Below, piece by piece: positions 1-8,858 of a stretch of 44,383 nt of DNA (its first letter is position 1; every line of letters begins with the position of its first letter). The stretch is taken from the NCBI GenBank assembly GCA_022563535.1, contig JADFNE010000036.1, positions 1 through 44,383 on the forward strand, written 5' to 3'. A model generated the notes under the pieces. The model was not told the origin of the DNA and did no database searches. It saw only the letters and a list, made by a program, of their open reading frames with translations. This stretch comes from Myxococcales bacterium (GTDB lineage Bacteria > Myxococcota_A > UBA9160 > UBA4427). Made by a program: the position numbers and the translations under genes.

Positions 1-189
1 GAGTCCCTTTACAACGCGCAACGTCACGTGGGCGGGAGTGAGTTTATTAAAATCAGATCGTTGTCGATGAGGCACCTGGCCACGTCCAACCCGCTTGGCT
101 CCAGCTCCTTTGCGCGGCCCGCCATGCCCAGAGGTCATGCGCTTCTGCATGACGAAGTCAGCGAGTTCGAGCTGCTTGATTACTGCCAT
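1..189 (-). CDS. REP-associated tyrosine transposase (RAYT, Y1/IS200-like), N-terminal part only
   Basis: Translating the minus strand from an ATG at 189 gives 63 open codons that run off the left edge. The residues contain GHGGPRKGAGAKR followed by VPHR and then PAHVTLRVVKGL. This is the usual N-terminal signature of REP-associated transposases (GG.R.GAG..K...VPHR.R......P.HVTLRV..GL), single-strand DNA endonucleases of the Y1 HUH superfamily that process REP palindromes. The catalytic HUH and Tyr motifs would lie outside the window, so activity cannot be judged. Internal ATGs at codons 14 and 18 are alternative starts. No clear REP palindrome is visible in the adjacent 400 bases. Family assignment is from remembered motif similarity. 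Confidence 0.8.
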   Translation of the reverse strand, partial: MAVIKQLELADFVMQKRMTSGHGGPRKGAGAKRVGRGQVPHRQRSDFNKLTPAHVTLRVVKGL

Positions 190-650
190 GCCTCTACTGT
201 AGCAGGAACGATCGTCCTTATCAACCCAATAATGCGTCAGATAACTAAAATAAATAACAACAACAACCCGTGAACTTTCATTCACCCCCTGTCCGCGCCA
301 CCACCACGCCCCGCACCAACCCAGCACCCCCGAAAACCCCCTTTCCCTCATCGCCCAAATGGCAACACGCCCAGTGCAAGACCCCCGAGCCTCACCCCCA
401 AAGCCCCGCGACCACAAGCCCCGCAACCAGAACAACCCAAGCCGAACCAGAACAACCCCGGCCCGATTCGGTGCGAGGCGTACGAGAAACAAGAAGCAAC
501 CCCGACGAAACGACGCCTACGTCTTGCTACCGAGCCCCTCCGCATCTATAAGAAGAGTCGAAGGTCGCGTTCGCGGCGGTCTCGAGCGCGCAGTCTCACG
601 CGGTTCCAATCCCTTCGCGTATTCAGCCCCTCGGGGCCTCGATTGTCGGA
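190..650. other. Non-coding, C-rich and G-poor intergenic stretch
   Basis: The stretch separates the transposase start from hflX. An AT-rich segment (about 200-275) probably holds the transposase promoter. From about 275 to 470 the plus strand is extremely rich in C and A and poor in G. The open frames here translate to low-complexity Pro/Thr/Arg/Gln sequence, not recognisable protein, so I call no gene. A 14-base direct repeat lies at 425-458. Confidence 0.6.
425..458. repeat. Two tandem copies of AACCAGAACAACCC, period 20
   Basis: AACCAGAACAACCC occurs at 425-438 and again at 445-458. It sits within the C-rich non-coding stretch and has no evident function. Confidence 0.6.
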
Positions 651-662
651 GAGGAGGTTGTA

Positions 663-2354
663 ATCCAAGTTTACGGGAACACCCATGGCCTGAAGGCTAG
701 CCAGGTCCAGCGGCTCGAACGCCTCTTCCGCCGGAAACTGGACGCGGACGTGCTCCTCAACAACGACTTCGCCCGGCAGCTTACGGAGTTGAGTCGCGAG
801 ATTCGCCGGCAGGTCGGCGTGCTGGTCGATCGCCGCGGCAACGTCGCCCACGTCATGGTCGGCGGACCCAGTTCATTGGAACTACCCGATTGGGGGCGTC
901 TGCGCGCGGGGGAAGGTCGCTTGCGGGGTCTGCGCTGCATCCACACCCATCTTGCGGGGGAGGGCCTCACTCGGGACGACCAGACTGATCTGTTACTGCT
1001 GCGCCTCGACGCGATGGTGAGCGTAGCAGCGCTCGAAGACGGACTCCCCGGGCTCGCCTATATCGCGGCCCTCGAACCCACCGTCCGCAGCAACAAAGGC
1101 ATTGTCGAACACAAGCCGGTCCATCCTGCGCAGATCAACATCGAATTCCAACACTGGATTCGCGAACTCGAAGACGATCTCACCGCCAGTGTTCGCGGCC
1201 GTGAGGTCGATACCCGCGACCGAGCGATCCTGGTTTCGGTCACCGCCGGGCGCGATGCCCACGAACTCGAGTTGCATCTAGACGAACTGCGCGAACTCGC
1301 GCGGGCTGCCGACGTCACCATCTGCGACGTCCTCACCCAGAATCGCAATCGCGTAGATCCAAAGACCGTCGTCGGCCGGGGCAAGTTGCAGGATCTGATG
1401 GTGTTGGCGTTCCAGAGCGACGTCGACCTCGTCATCTTCGACCAGGATCTCACCCCTACCCAGGCGCGCAACCTGGGTGAGCGGCTCGAACTCCGGGTGC
1501 TCGATCGCAGCCAATTGATTCTCGACATCTTTGCCGGGCGCGCGTCGACCCGGGACGGCCAGGTACAGGTCGAACTGGCGCAACTCAAATACCGGCTGCC
1601 ACGTCTCGCCCAGCGCGCAGAAGTTTCGCTCTCGCGGCTGGCCGGGGGGATCGGCGGGCGCGGTCCCGGCGAAACAAAGCTCGAAGTAGATCGACGTCGC
1701 GTGCGCGACCGGATCACGCGCCTCGAGCGCGAAACCAAGAAACTCGCCGGTCAGCGCGAACAACGGCGTCGCCGGCGCAATCGGCGCGGCGTGCCGGTTC
1801 TCTCGATCGTCGGCTACACCAACGCGGGCAAGAGCACGCTGCTGCGCAGCCTCACCAAAAGTGACCCCTTCATCGAAGACAAGATGTTCGCGACCCTCGA
1901 CCCGATGAGCCGACGCTTGCGCTTTCCCCGAGAGCGCGAGGTAATCATCACGGACACGGTGGGGTTCATTCGCGATCTGCCGGACGAACTGGTGGCTGCT
2001 TTTCACGCTACCCTGGAAGAACTGAGTGACGCTGTGCTGCTGTTGCACGTGGTCGACGCTGCGTCTCCCGACATCGAGTTGCGCATAGAAGCCGTCCACA
2101 GTGTGCTCGAAGGGCTTGGTCTCCAGGGGATTCCCGAGCTTTTGGTTCTAAATCAGGTCGACCGTCTGCCTGACGGGGTTGGGGAGGCGATTGCCCGTCG
2201 CCACGGGGGCATCGCGATTTCGGCGCTCAAAAAACAGGGCCTGCGCGATCTCCTGATGCGGGCGGAAGAAATATTGTGGAGTCCCGAAGCTCCGGACTTT
2301 GACCGGCGGCTACTCGACGGACTCGCGGCCGAGGTTGAAACAGAGGGGGTATAG
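663..2354 (+). CDS. hflX: Ribosome-associated GTPase HflX
   Basis: HflX is a TRAFAC-class GTPase that binds the ribosome 50S subunit and rescues or splits stalled ribosomes. The long two-part N-terminal region is followed by the family linker (GGIGGRGPGETKLE). The G domain has P-loop GYTNAGKST (nt 1812 onward), switch DKMFATLDP, DTVGF, NQVD and a final SALKKQ. The first conventional start codon is GTG 750, but coding similarity begins earlier: codons from about 657 read VIQVYGNTHGLKASQ, matching the conserved HflX N-terminus. No ATG, GTG or TTG lies in frame between the TAA at 549 and 750. GAGGAGG at 651-657 is ideally spaced for ATC 663, which I use as a tentative non-canonical start; GTG 750 is the conservative alternative. 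fabH follows within 11 bases, suggesting co-transcription. Confidence 0.92.
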   Translation: MQVYGNTHGLKASQVQRLERLFRRKLDADVLLNNDFARQLTELSREIRRQVGVLVDRRGNVAHVMVGGPSSLELPDWGRLRAGEGRLRGLRCIHTHLAGEGLTRDDQTDLLLLRLDAMVSVAALEDGLPGLAYIAALEPTVRSNKGIVEHKPVHPAQINIEFQHWIRELEDDLTASVRGREVDTRDRAILVSVTAGRDAHELELHLDELRELARAADVTICDVLTQNRNRVDPKTVVGRGKLQDLMVLAFQSDVDLVIFDQDLTPTQARNLGERLELRVLDRSQLILDIFAGRASTRDGQVQVELAQLKYRLPRLAQRAEVSLSRLAGGIGGRGPGETKLEVDRRRVRDRITRLERETKKLAGQREQRRRRRNRRGVPVLSIVGYTNAGKSTLLRSLTKSDPFIEDKMFATLDPMSRRLRFPREREVIITDTVGFIRDLPDELVAAFHATLEELSDAVLLLHVVDAASPDIELRIEAVHSVLEGLGLQGIPELLVLNQVDRLPDGVGEAIARRHGGIAISALKKQGLRDLLMRAEEILWSPEAPDFDRRLLDGLAAEVETEGV

Positions 2355-2364
2355 GAGCATGGGC

Positions 2365-3366
2365 ATGCGATCAAAGATCGTCGGCACAGGAATGTGCGTA
2401 CCCGACCAGGTCATTACCAACGACGACCTCGCGAAGCGAATGGACACCAGCGACGAATGGATCAGACAGCGCACGGGCATTGCCGAACGACGCTGGATCA
2501 CGGAGGGCGAGACCCCCGCCAGCCTCGGCCGCAAAGCGATCGACCAAGCGCTCGAGCAGGCCAATCTCGAAGTCGGTGACATCGACTGCCTGTTGCTCGC
2601 AACGCTCTCCTCACAGCATGACTTTCCCGGTACCTCGTTTTTCGTCCACGAAGCCCTCGACATGGGCGAAGTTCCCTGTCTCGATCTGCGCGCTCAGTGC
2701 AGTGGCTTTCTCTTTGCCCTGAACATTGCAGACAGCCTGATCATCAGCGGCAAATTCAATCGCGTCATCGTGATGGGCTGTGAAGTGCATTCGACCGGTC
2801 TCGACGTCAGTACCCGCGGCCGAGACGTGAGTGTAATTTTTGGCGACGGATCGGGAGCAGTGATCCTGGAATCGCAGCCCGACGAATCCGATCCAGCGGG
2901 GATTCTCGAAGTACGCATGCACGCTCAAGGCAAGTTCGCGCGCAGACTTTGGATCGAAGCACCGTCTTCTGGGCAAACGCCAGCGAGGCTTACTCACGAG
3001 ATGATCGACGATGGTCGAATCTATCCACACATGGAAGGCCGCTACGTGTTCAAGCACGCCGTCAGTCGTATGCCCGAAGTGTTGATCGAAACACTCAACG
3101 CAGCGAGCGCCAAGCTCGACGATGTCGATCTCTTTCTCTTTCATCAGGCCAACCTCCGGATCAATGAAGCGGTGTCCCAACGCATGGGGATCTCCGAGGA
3201 CAAGGTCTTCAACAACATCCAGAAGTACGGGAACTGCTCGGCAGCTTCGATCCCGATGCTGCTCGCAGAGACCACGAGGAACGGCCGCTTGACGCCGGGA
3301 AAGCTGGTCTCGATGACCGCTTTCGGATCCGGATTCACCTGGGCTAGCGCTTTGATTCGCTGGTAA
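2365..3366 (+). CDS. fabH: Beta-ketoacyl-ACP synthase III (KAS III)
   Basis: FabH condenses an acyl-CoA primer with malonyl-ACP to start fatty acid synthesis in the cytosol. The 333-residue length is normal. The catalytic triad is visible: Cys112 (RAQCSGF), His260 (FHQANLRI) and Asn290 (KYGNCSAAS), and the C-terminal GSGFTWASALIRW is typical. ATG 2365 is chosen because AGGAG at 2353-2357 lies 7 bases upstream; ATG 2359 is too close to that site. The gene begins right after hflX. It is not in a fab cluster, so it could be a paralogue serving branched-chain or specialised primers; residue inspection alone does not decide this. Confidence 0.93.
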   Translation: MRSKIVGTGMCVPDQVITNDDLAKRMDTSDEWIRQRTGIAERRWITEGETPASLGRKAIDQALEQANLEVGDIDCLLLATLSSQHDFPGTSFFVHEALDMGEVPCLDLRAQCSGFLFALNIADSLIISGKFNRVIVMGCEVHSTGLDVSTRGRDVSVIFGDGSGAVILESQPDESDPAGILEVRMHAQGKFARRLWIEAPSSGQTPARLTHEMIDDGRIYPHMEGRYVFKHAVSRMPEVLIETLNAASAKLDDVDLFLFHQANLRINEAVSQRMGISEDKVFNNIQKYGNCSAASIPMLLAETTRNGRLTPGKLVSMTAFGSGFTWASALIRW

Positions 3367-3629
3367 TTCCCTATGCCGCAGCGCGTCGATCTCGACCGCC
3401 ACATTTTTAATTCTATTTGGATATCAATTAGTTAAGTTTTTCTCTGCACTTGTTGATGCCATGACGCAACGTGTTAAACTGCCCCAGCTCACAAGCCGCT
3501 GAAGGTGCGCTCCGGCCCCGCAGACCGATGAGCAGTTTTCTTCCGAACCGATAGGCGCAAACCGTCCCGACTGGGTCCAAGCTGCCTGCGGACTCCGGAA
3601 GCCAGCATTTTCTGAGGAGGGCAACGATC

Positions 3630-3980
3630 ATGGAAGCAAGAGCGAGCCTGTTCGAAGACGGATTGGATCGCGTTCAGGCGGGTATCCGAAACGCGGGCGA
3701 GGAGCTGCACAGGCTCCAGGAACGTGCGGACGAAAACCGACGCGATTTTTCCGAACGCGCACAGGCCAGAGCCGAAAAGGTGCAGAAGCAGCTGCTCGAA
3801 ATTCCCGCAATCAAAGCGGCCGACGACTACCGGATCGAGGTCTTGAAGCAGATCGAAAACAATCTGGACGAGTTCCTGGCCCGACTGCCCGTCGCCAGCA
3901 GCAACGACGTCAAGAAGCTCGAGAAGAAAGTGAATTCACTGACCCGGAAGGTCCGCTCCCTCGAAAAGTTGCTCGAGTAG
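3630..3980 (+). CDS. Small coiled-coil protein, phasin-like
   Basis: A 116-residue, almost wholly helical and highly charged protein with no signal peptide or membrane segment. The N-terminal half has heptad-like stretches of Glu, Arg and Gln. A short linker (LPVASSNDV) leads into a C-terminal leucine-zipper-like coiled coil (KKLEKKVNSLTRKVRSLEK). This layout resembles small phasins and PhaF/PhaI-like proteins that coat polyhydroxyalkanoate granules, but such similarity is weak evidence because coiled coils converge. The start is well supported by GAGGAGG about 8 bases before ATG 3630. A 260-base leader separates it from fabH and an intrinsic terminator candidate follows at 4074, so it is probably monocistronic. 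Confidence 0.7.
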   Translation: MEARASLFEDGLDRVQAGIRNAGEELHRLQERADENRRDFSERAQARAEKVQKQLLEIPAIKAADDYRIEVLKQIENNLDEFLARLPVASSNDVKKLEKKVNSLTRKVRSLEKLLE

Positions 3981-4073
3981 GTCGGACGGCACTGGGTTGA
4001 AGTAGTCGCGCGGGTCGCACAGTCTGCTCCCGCGCATAACCCCACGCCGAAGTAGCCCGCAGATTCGCCCAGC

Positions 4074-4107
4074 AGGCCCGGTCGAAGCCAGATTCGCCGG
4101 GCCTTTC
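4074..4107 (+). terminator. Candidate intrinsic terminator after the phasin-like gene
   Basis: AGGCCCGG (4074-4081) pairs perfectly with CCGGGCCT (4097-4104) around a 15-base loop and is followed by TTTCCT. The U-tract is short, so efficiency is uncertain. It lies between the phasin-like gene and gcdH. Confidence 0.5.
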
Positions 4108-4188
4108 CTGTGCCCGGGGCCCTGTTTCGAGCTGCTAGTCTCTATTTCTCGATCTCAGACCGCAAACATCCCAAGTTCGGAGACCCAC

Positions 4189-5358
4189 GTGGCCGCGTAT
4201 CAATCCCCCGACTTCCTCCTCCTGGACGACTTTCACTTCAGCGAAGAAGAGCGCATGGTGCGCGACTCCGTGCGCGAATGGGTGACCGGCGAATTTCTTC
4301 CCACCCTCACCGATCACATTCGCCGCGACGGCTCCTTCCCGATGCACCTCGTGCCCCAGATTGCCGAGATGGGAATGTTCGGCGCCAACCTCAAAGGCTA
4401 CGGCTGCGCGGGGATGAACAACGTCTCGTACGGATTGATGATGCAGGAACTCGAGCGAGGCGATTCGGGCCTGCGCTCGTTTGCGTCGGTGCAGGGATCC
4501 CTTTGCATGTACCCCATTCACGCCTACGGGAGTGAGGAGCAAAAAGAGACCTGGTTGCCCGCCATGGCGGCGGGAGAGAAGATCGGCTGTTTCGGTCTGA
4601 CCGAGCCGGACTTCGGAAGTTTCGTCACCGGCATGGTGACTCGGGCCGAACGCAAGGGCGGTAGCTGGGTGTTGAACGGGACCAAGCGCTGGATCACCAA
4701 CGGTTCCGTCGCCGATGTCGCGATCGTCTGGGCTAACACCGACGACGGCGTGCGGGGATTCATCGTCGAGACCGATCGGCCGGGCTTCGACGCACGGGAC
4801 ATCAAGGGAAAGTTTTCCTTGCGGGCATCGATCACCTCGGAGTTCTTCATGCACGACGTCGAAGTACCGGAAGCGAACATGCTGCCCGGCGCCAAGGGCA
4901 TCGGCGGACCGTTGAGCTGCCTCACCCAGGCGCGATACGGAATTGCCTGGGGTGTGATGGGCGCCGCCATGGCGTGTTTCGACGAGGTGGTCCAGTACAC
5001 GAAAGATCGGATCGTTCAGGGAGGCCCGCTCGCCAGCAAGCAACTCACCCAACAGAAGCTGACGATCATGCTCACCGAGATCACCAAGGCTCAGCTTCTA
5101 TCGCTGCACCTCGGTCGTATCAAGGATGCCGGGAGCCTGGAGCCCGTGATGGTGTCGATGGCAAAGCGGAACAATGTCGACATTGCACTGCAGGTCGCGC
5201 GGGAAGCGCGAGACCTGCTCGGCGCCAACGGCATCGTGGACGACTACGTTTCCATGCGGCACATGATGAACCTCGAGACCGTGCGAACCTACGAGGGCAC
5301 CCACGATATCCACACGCTCATTGTCGGGGAACACATCACCGGGATGCGGGCGATTTAG
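4189..5358 (+). CDS. gcdH: Glutaryl-CoA dehydrogenase
   Basis: An FAD enzyme that oxidises and decarboxylates glutaryl-CoA to crotonyl-CoA in lysine, tryptophan and aromatic degradation, passing electrons to ETF. All 389 residues follow the acyl-CoA dehydrogenase fold, with GCDH-specific stretches: YGLMMQELERGDSG, CFGLTEPDFGS, GKFSLRAS, ARYGIAWGVMGA, RDLLGANGI and TYEGTHDIH. The catalytic base is Glu369 in the last motif. One variation is Phe in place of the usual Asp after TEPDFGS. The start is GTG 4189, with GGAG six bases upstream. It converges with murQ, the stop codons being only 30 bases apart, and stands apart from the other catabolic genes of the window. Confidence 0.92.
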   Translation: MAAYQSPDFLLLDDFHFSEEERMVRDSVREWVTGEFLPTLTDHIRRDGSFPMHLVPQIAEMGMFGANLKGYGCAGMNNVSYGLMMQELERGDSGLRSFASVQGSLCMYPIHAYGSEEQKETWLPAMAAGEKIGCFGLTEPDFGSFVTGMVTRAERKGGSWVLNGTKRWITNGSVADVAIVWANTDDGVRGFIVETDRPGFDARDIKGKFSLRASITSEFFMHDVEVPEANMLPGAKGIGGPLSCLTQARYGIAWGVMGAAMACFDEVVQYTKDRIVQGGPLASKQLTQQKLTIMLTEITKAQLLSLHLGRIKDAGSLEPVMVSMAKRNNVDIALQVAREARDLLGANGIVDDYVSMRHMMNLETVRTYEGTHDIHTLIVGEHITGMRAI

Positions 5359-5388
5359 CAGCCGCGGCGGGACCTGAACACAATATTG

Positions 5389-6222
5389 TCAATTTCCGCC
5401 CACAGGGCTGCGCGCAGCTTGAAGCGCGGCTTCGACGCAGCCACCGTTTTGATCCAGCAGCTGGCGCGCCCGGTCTGGAGTCAGCTCGGTGAGCTGAAGC
5501 ACGATACGCAGGGCTCGGTCCTTGAGCTTGTCGTTGCTGGGTGCGAGGTTCGTCATCAAGTTTCCCTTGACCCGCCCGAGCTTGACCATGACCGCGGTCG
5601 ATAGGGTGTGGAGAATCATTTTCTGAACCAGGCCACCCTTCATCCGGGTCGAGCCGGCGATCACTTCTGGACCCACATGCGGTGCGATCGAGATTTCCAC
5701 TGCTTCGGCCAGGGGGGAGTTGGGGTCGCAAGAGATCCCGATGCTGCGCGCACCCACTTCGTGGGCCGCTTCGATGGCCCCCAGCGCAAATGGGGTCGAG
5801 CCACTCGCGGAAATCGCCACGATCGCATCACCCATGGTGAGTCCTCGCTCGCGGAGTTCCCAGCTGCCGGCTTCGAAGTTGTCCTCCACCCCCTCGACCG
5901 CAATGCGGAGCGCCCGGTCACCACCGGCGATGATTCCCTGCACGCGTTTTGGTGAAAGTCCGAAGGTCGGGGGAATCTCCGAGGCGTCGAGCACGCCAAT
6001 GCGCCCGCTGGTCCCCGCCCCGACGTTGAACCAGGTTCGGCCCCCCGCGATTGTGGCTTCGAGAACATCGACCGCAGCTTCGATCTGGTCGAAGACCAGG
6101 CTCACGGCTTCGAGCGCGACGGCGTCTTCTCGGTGGATCAACCGGACGATCTCGCCGACACTGCGCTGATCGAGATCGCGCGCGCACTCCAAAATCGCCT
6201 CGGTGGGACATTCTCTCGCCAT
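5389..6222 (-). CDS. murQ: N-acetylmuramic acid 6-phosphate etherase
   Basis: MurQ cleaves the D-lactyl ether of N-acetylmuramic acid 6-phosphate, giving N-acetylglucosamine 6-phosphate and lactate, in cytosolic peptidoglycan recycling. The 277 residues form a SIS-type sugar isomerase domain with the signature GAGTSGRIGVLDASE and PPTFG near residues 68-88, the Ser-rich ISASGSTPFALGA phosphate loop, and GPEVIAGSTRMKGG. It is slightly shorter than the E. coli enzyme, mostly at the ends. Starting ATG 6222 has no clear Shine-Dalgarno sequence and no better upstream start exists. mutS2 begins divergently about 85 bases away. No PTS transporter, kinase or regulator is adjacent, so the source of its substrate is not evident from this locus. 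Confidence 0.93.
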   Translation of the reverse strand: MARECPTEAILECARDLDQRSVGEIVRLIHREDAVALEAVSLVFDQIEAAVDVLEATIAGGRTWFNVGAGTSGRIGVLDASEIPPTFGLSPKRVQGIIAGGDRALRIAVEGVEDNFEAGSWELRERGLTMGDAIVAISASGSTPFALGAIEAAHEVGARSIGISCDPNSPLAEAVEISIAPHVGPEVIAGSTRMKGGLVQKMILHTLSTAVMVKLGRVKGNLMTNLAPSNDKLKDRALRIVLQLTELTPDRARQLLDQNGGCVEAALQAARSPVGGN

Positions 6223-6308
6223 GGCGTTGTATTTCGGCCGGTTCGAACCGTAAGCTGAAGGTTGTACGCAAGATCATTCGAGCAGGGGATCGGGGCTAGG
6301 CTTTGCAG

Positions 6309-8858
6309 ATGGAACTCCTTCTTGCGCAGAAGACCCTCGAAAGCCTTGAATGGCCTGAGGTGGTCAGCCGTTTGCTGCGCTACTGCCGCACGCCTCAGGC
6401 CCGTCTGCGGCTGGGCGTCTTGGGCCAGGTCGACGCCCAGGCCGCAGAAGAAACGGACACACAACGCGGCAACTCCCACGGCCATTCCAGTGAGGAAAGA
6501 ATGCGAGAAGCGTCCACGGGAGTTCGTCTCGTGGACGGTTGCGCACTCGCAGAACTCGAAACTTCAGTTGCGGGAGTGTGCGAGCGTCTCGCCGAAACCT
6601 CCGAAGCTCGCCATCTGCTCGAAGCGGGGGAGAGTCCTCCCCTGCACGGAGTCGCGGACTTGCGGCGCGGCTTGCGGCGGGCCGAGATGGGCGGGATCTT
6701 GTCGGCCCAGCAACTGTTCGATGTTCTCAAGACCCTCGAAGCTGTGGGCCAGGTTCTCGTCTACCTGGGTGCGCGTCGCGACAGTGCACCGCTGCTCGCT
6801 GGTCTCGCCGAGAGCATCGAACTCGACCCTCAGCTCGCGCAAAAAATCTCTCACTGCCTCGATCCCTCGGGCGAGGTTCGCGACGCGGCTTCCCCTGCGC
6901 TGAAACACGCGCGCCGGCAGGCAAGCGATCTCGCGGCGCAGTTGCAACGCCGCCTCGGCAGCTATCTGCGGGATTCGAACGTGCAGGCTGCGCTCTCCGA
7001 TTCTTACTTCACCGTGCGCAACGATCGCTATGTGCTGCCGGTGCGCGCCGACGCTCGCAACCGGGTGCGGGGGATCGTGCACGATGCCTCGCGATCGGGC
7101 ACCACGCTCTTCATCGAACCCGAAGCCGTGGTGGAACTCAACAATCGACTGAAGCAAACCGAACTCGAGGTCGCGCGAGAGATCGAACGTGTGCTGCGCG
7201 ATCTATCCCAAGCGGTGTCAACGGCACGTCCCTCGCTCGAGATTGGGCTCGTGGCCCTTGCGACCATCGACCTCGCCTTCGCCCGCGGTCATTTATCAAT
7301 CGAACTGGATGCCGTGCACCCCGCGGTCGAACGAGGCGGCTGCTTCCGACTCGAGGGACTGCGCCATCCACTGCTCCCCAGGGGCGAAGCGGTGCCAAAC
7401 GACATCGAGTTGGGCGAGCGCCACACCGTGCTCATCATTTCAGGACCCAACGGCGGAGGCAAGACGGTCGCGATGAAGGCCGTAGGCCTGGCGGCGGTGA
7501 TGATTCGCCTGGGCATGCACGTCCCCGCTGCGGCCGGCGCACGAGTCGACTTGTTCGACAACATTCTCGTCGACATCGGCGACGGCCAGGACTTGCGAGA
7601 AAGTCTCTCGACCTTTTCTGCCCACATGGTCAACTTGTCGGGCATCGTGGAGGCGGCATCTCCGCATACCTTGGCCTTGCTCGACGAAGTCGGCGTCGGC
7701 ACGGACCCGAGCGAGGGAGCGGCCCTCGCCCAATCGATCCTCGAGACCCTCGCCGCCCGGGGCGCAAGGGTCATCGCGACAACCCACTACAGCTTGTTGA
7801 AGGAAATGGCCGAGGTCGACGAGCGGTTCTGCAATGCGTGCGTCGAGTTCGACCCCATCACCCTCGCCCCCACCTTTCGTCTCCACACAGGTAGCGCGGG
7901 GGTTTCATCCGCAACCGCCGTCGCGGCGCGCATGGGCATGGCACCGGAGGTGCTCGACCGCGCAAATGCCCTGCTCGAACGCGAGGACCGACAGCTCGAT
8001 CAGATGTTGAGCGAGCTGGCAAACAGTCGGGCCACCCTCGAGCGAGAAAAACAAGAAGCAGTCCGCTTGCGGGCCGAAAGCGAAACGGCGCGAAGCGAGT
8101 ACCAGGGCAAACTCGAACGCCTGCAAGAACGTCGCGACAAGATCTACGAATCCATGCGGGCGGATCTCGACGCGACCTTCAAGGACGCTCACGCCCAGGT
8201 GGCGGCGGTCATTCGAGGACTTCAACGCGCGGGAGACACGACGCCGAAACAGGCTGCACGGGGTGCCGCCCACGCCCGAGAACGCTTGCTGAGCCTCGAG
8301 GAACGGAGCCAGGAGCAGCCCCGAGAACCGCTTCCGGAAGAGCGAACGGGCCCTGCGGTCGACTGGCGTCGCGCGAAACCCGGCGACTCGGTGTTGCTCC
8401 CGGGCGGGCGCAAGGGCGTGCTGAAATCATTACCCGATCGCCGCGGGCGGGTCACGGTTCAGATCGCGAGCGCAAAGTTCGACCTCGAAGCCGCGAAGGT
8501 CCGGCTGCCACTGGACGCGGAGCGATCGAATGCCGCCGCAGCTAACGACGGGCGGGGGAAAGTCCACTTCGAGCGCGCCGAACCCGACTCCACCGAGGTC
8601 GCACCAGGGGGCGGGAGCCGGGAATGCGATCTAAGGGGAAGGCGCGTCGACGAAGCCCTCGACGAACTCGCGCGAGCGCTCGACCTTGGGCTGCGCGACG
8701 GCGACGAGATCCTGCGCATCATCCACGGCATCGGAACCGGCGCCCTGCGCAGTGCCGTGCGCGAACACCTTACTGTTTCACCGCATATCATTTCCCACCG
8801 GGCGGGCGAGCGAGGTGAGGGCGGAGAAGGGGTTACGATCGCGACGCTCCGCAGATGA
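6309..8858 (+). CDS. mutS2: Endonuclease MutS2 (ribosome-collision/recombination factor)
   Basis: MutS2 lacks the mismatch-recognition domains of MutS and is described as an anti-recombination or ribosome-collision splitting factor. The 849 residues show the MutS core and clamp, Walker A GPNGGGKT (about residue 379), Walker B LALLDEVGVGTDPSEG (about 455), a long charged coiled coil (about 560-640), a KOW-like segment (PGDSVLLPGGRKG) and a C-terminal Smr nuclease domain beginning CDLRGRRVDEALDEL with IIHGIGTGALR. ATG 6309 is preferred over the in-frame TTG 6303. A potential regulatory gap of 86 bases separates it from murQ. Its 3' end overlaps the convergent gene by 26 bases. Confidence 0.95.
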   Translation: MELLLAQKTLESLEWPEVVSRLLRYCRTPQARLRLGVLGQVDAQAAEETDTQRGNSHGHSSEERMREASTGVRLVDGCALAELETSVAGVCERLAETSEARHLLEAGESPPLHGVADLRRGLRRAEMGGILSAQQLFDVLKTLEAVGQVLVYLGARRDSAPLLAGLAESIELDPQLAQKISHCLDPSGEVRDAASPALKHARRQASDLAAQLQRRLGSYLRDSNVQAALSDSYFTVRNDRYVLPVRADARNRVRGIVHDASRSGTTLFIEPEAVVELNNRLKQTELEVAREIERVLRDLSQAVSTARPSLEIGLVALATIDLAFARGHLSIELDAVHPAVERGGCFRLEGLRHPLLPRGEAVPNDIELGERHTVLIISGPNGGGKTVAMKAVGLAAVMIRLGMHVPAAAGARVDLFDNILVDIGDGQDLRESLSTFSAHMVNLSGIVEAASPHTLALLDEVGVGTDPSEGAALAQSILETLAARGARVIATTHYSLLKEMAEVDERFCNACVEFDPITLAPTFRLHTGSAGVSSATAVAARMGMAPEVLDRANALLEREDRQLDQMLSELANSRATLEREKQEAVRLRAESETARSEYQGKLERLQERRDKIYESMRADLDATFKDAHAQVAAVIRGLQRAGDTTPKQAARGAAHARERLLSLEERSQEQPREPLPEERTGPAVDWRRAKPGDSVLLPGGRKGVLKSLPDRRGRVTVQIASAKFDLEAAKVRLPLDAERSNAAAANDGRGKVHFERAEPDSTEVAPGGGSRECDLRGRRVDEALDELARALDLGLRDGDEILRIIHGIGTGALRSAVREHLTVSPHIISHRAGERGEGGEGVTIATLRR

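Noticed and set aside
270-700. Overlapping open frames (93 and 113 codons) before hflX
   Set aside because: Translations are low-complexity Pro/Thr/Arg sequence of a C-rich stretch and have no ribosome site or recognisable motif.
1278-2099. Long antisense frames inside hflX, mutS2, valS, mccA and mccB
   Set aside because: They mirror the codon bias of real high-GC genes on the other strand and have no independent motifs or ribosome sites.
3450-3480. Sigma-70-like promoter TTGTTG...GTTAAA before the phasin-like gene
   Set aside because: Weak matches in an AT-richer stretch; spacing fits only with a poor -10, so it is not reported as a feature.
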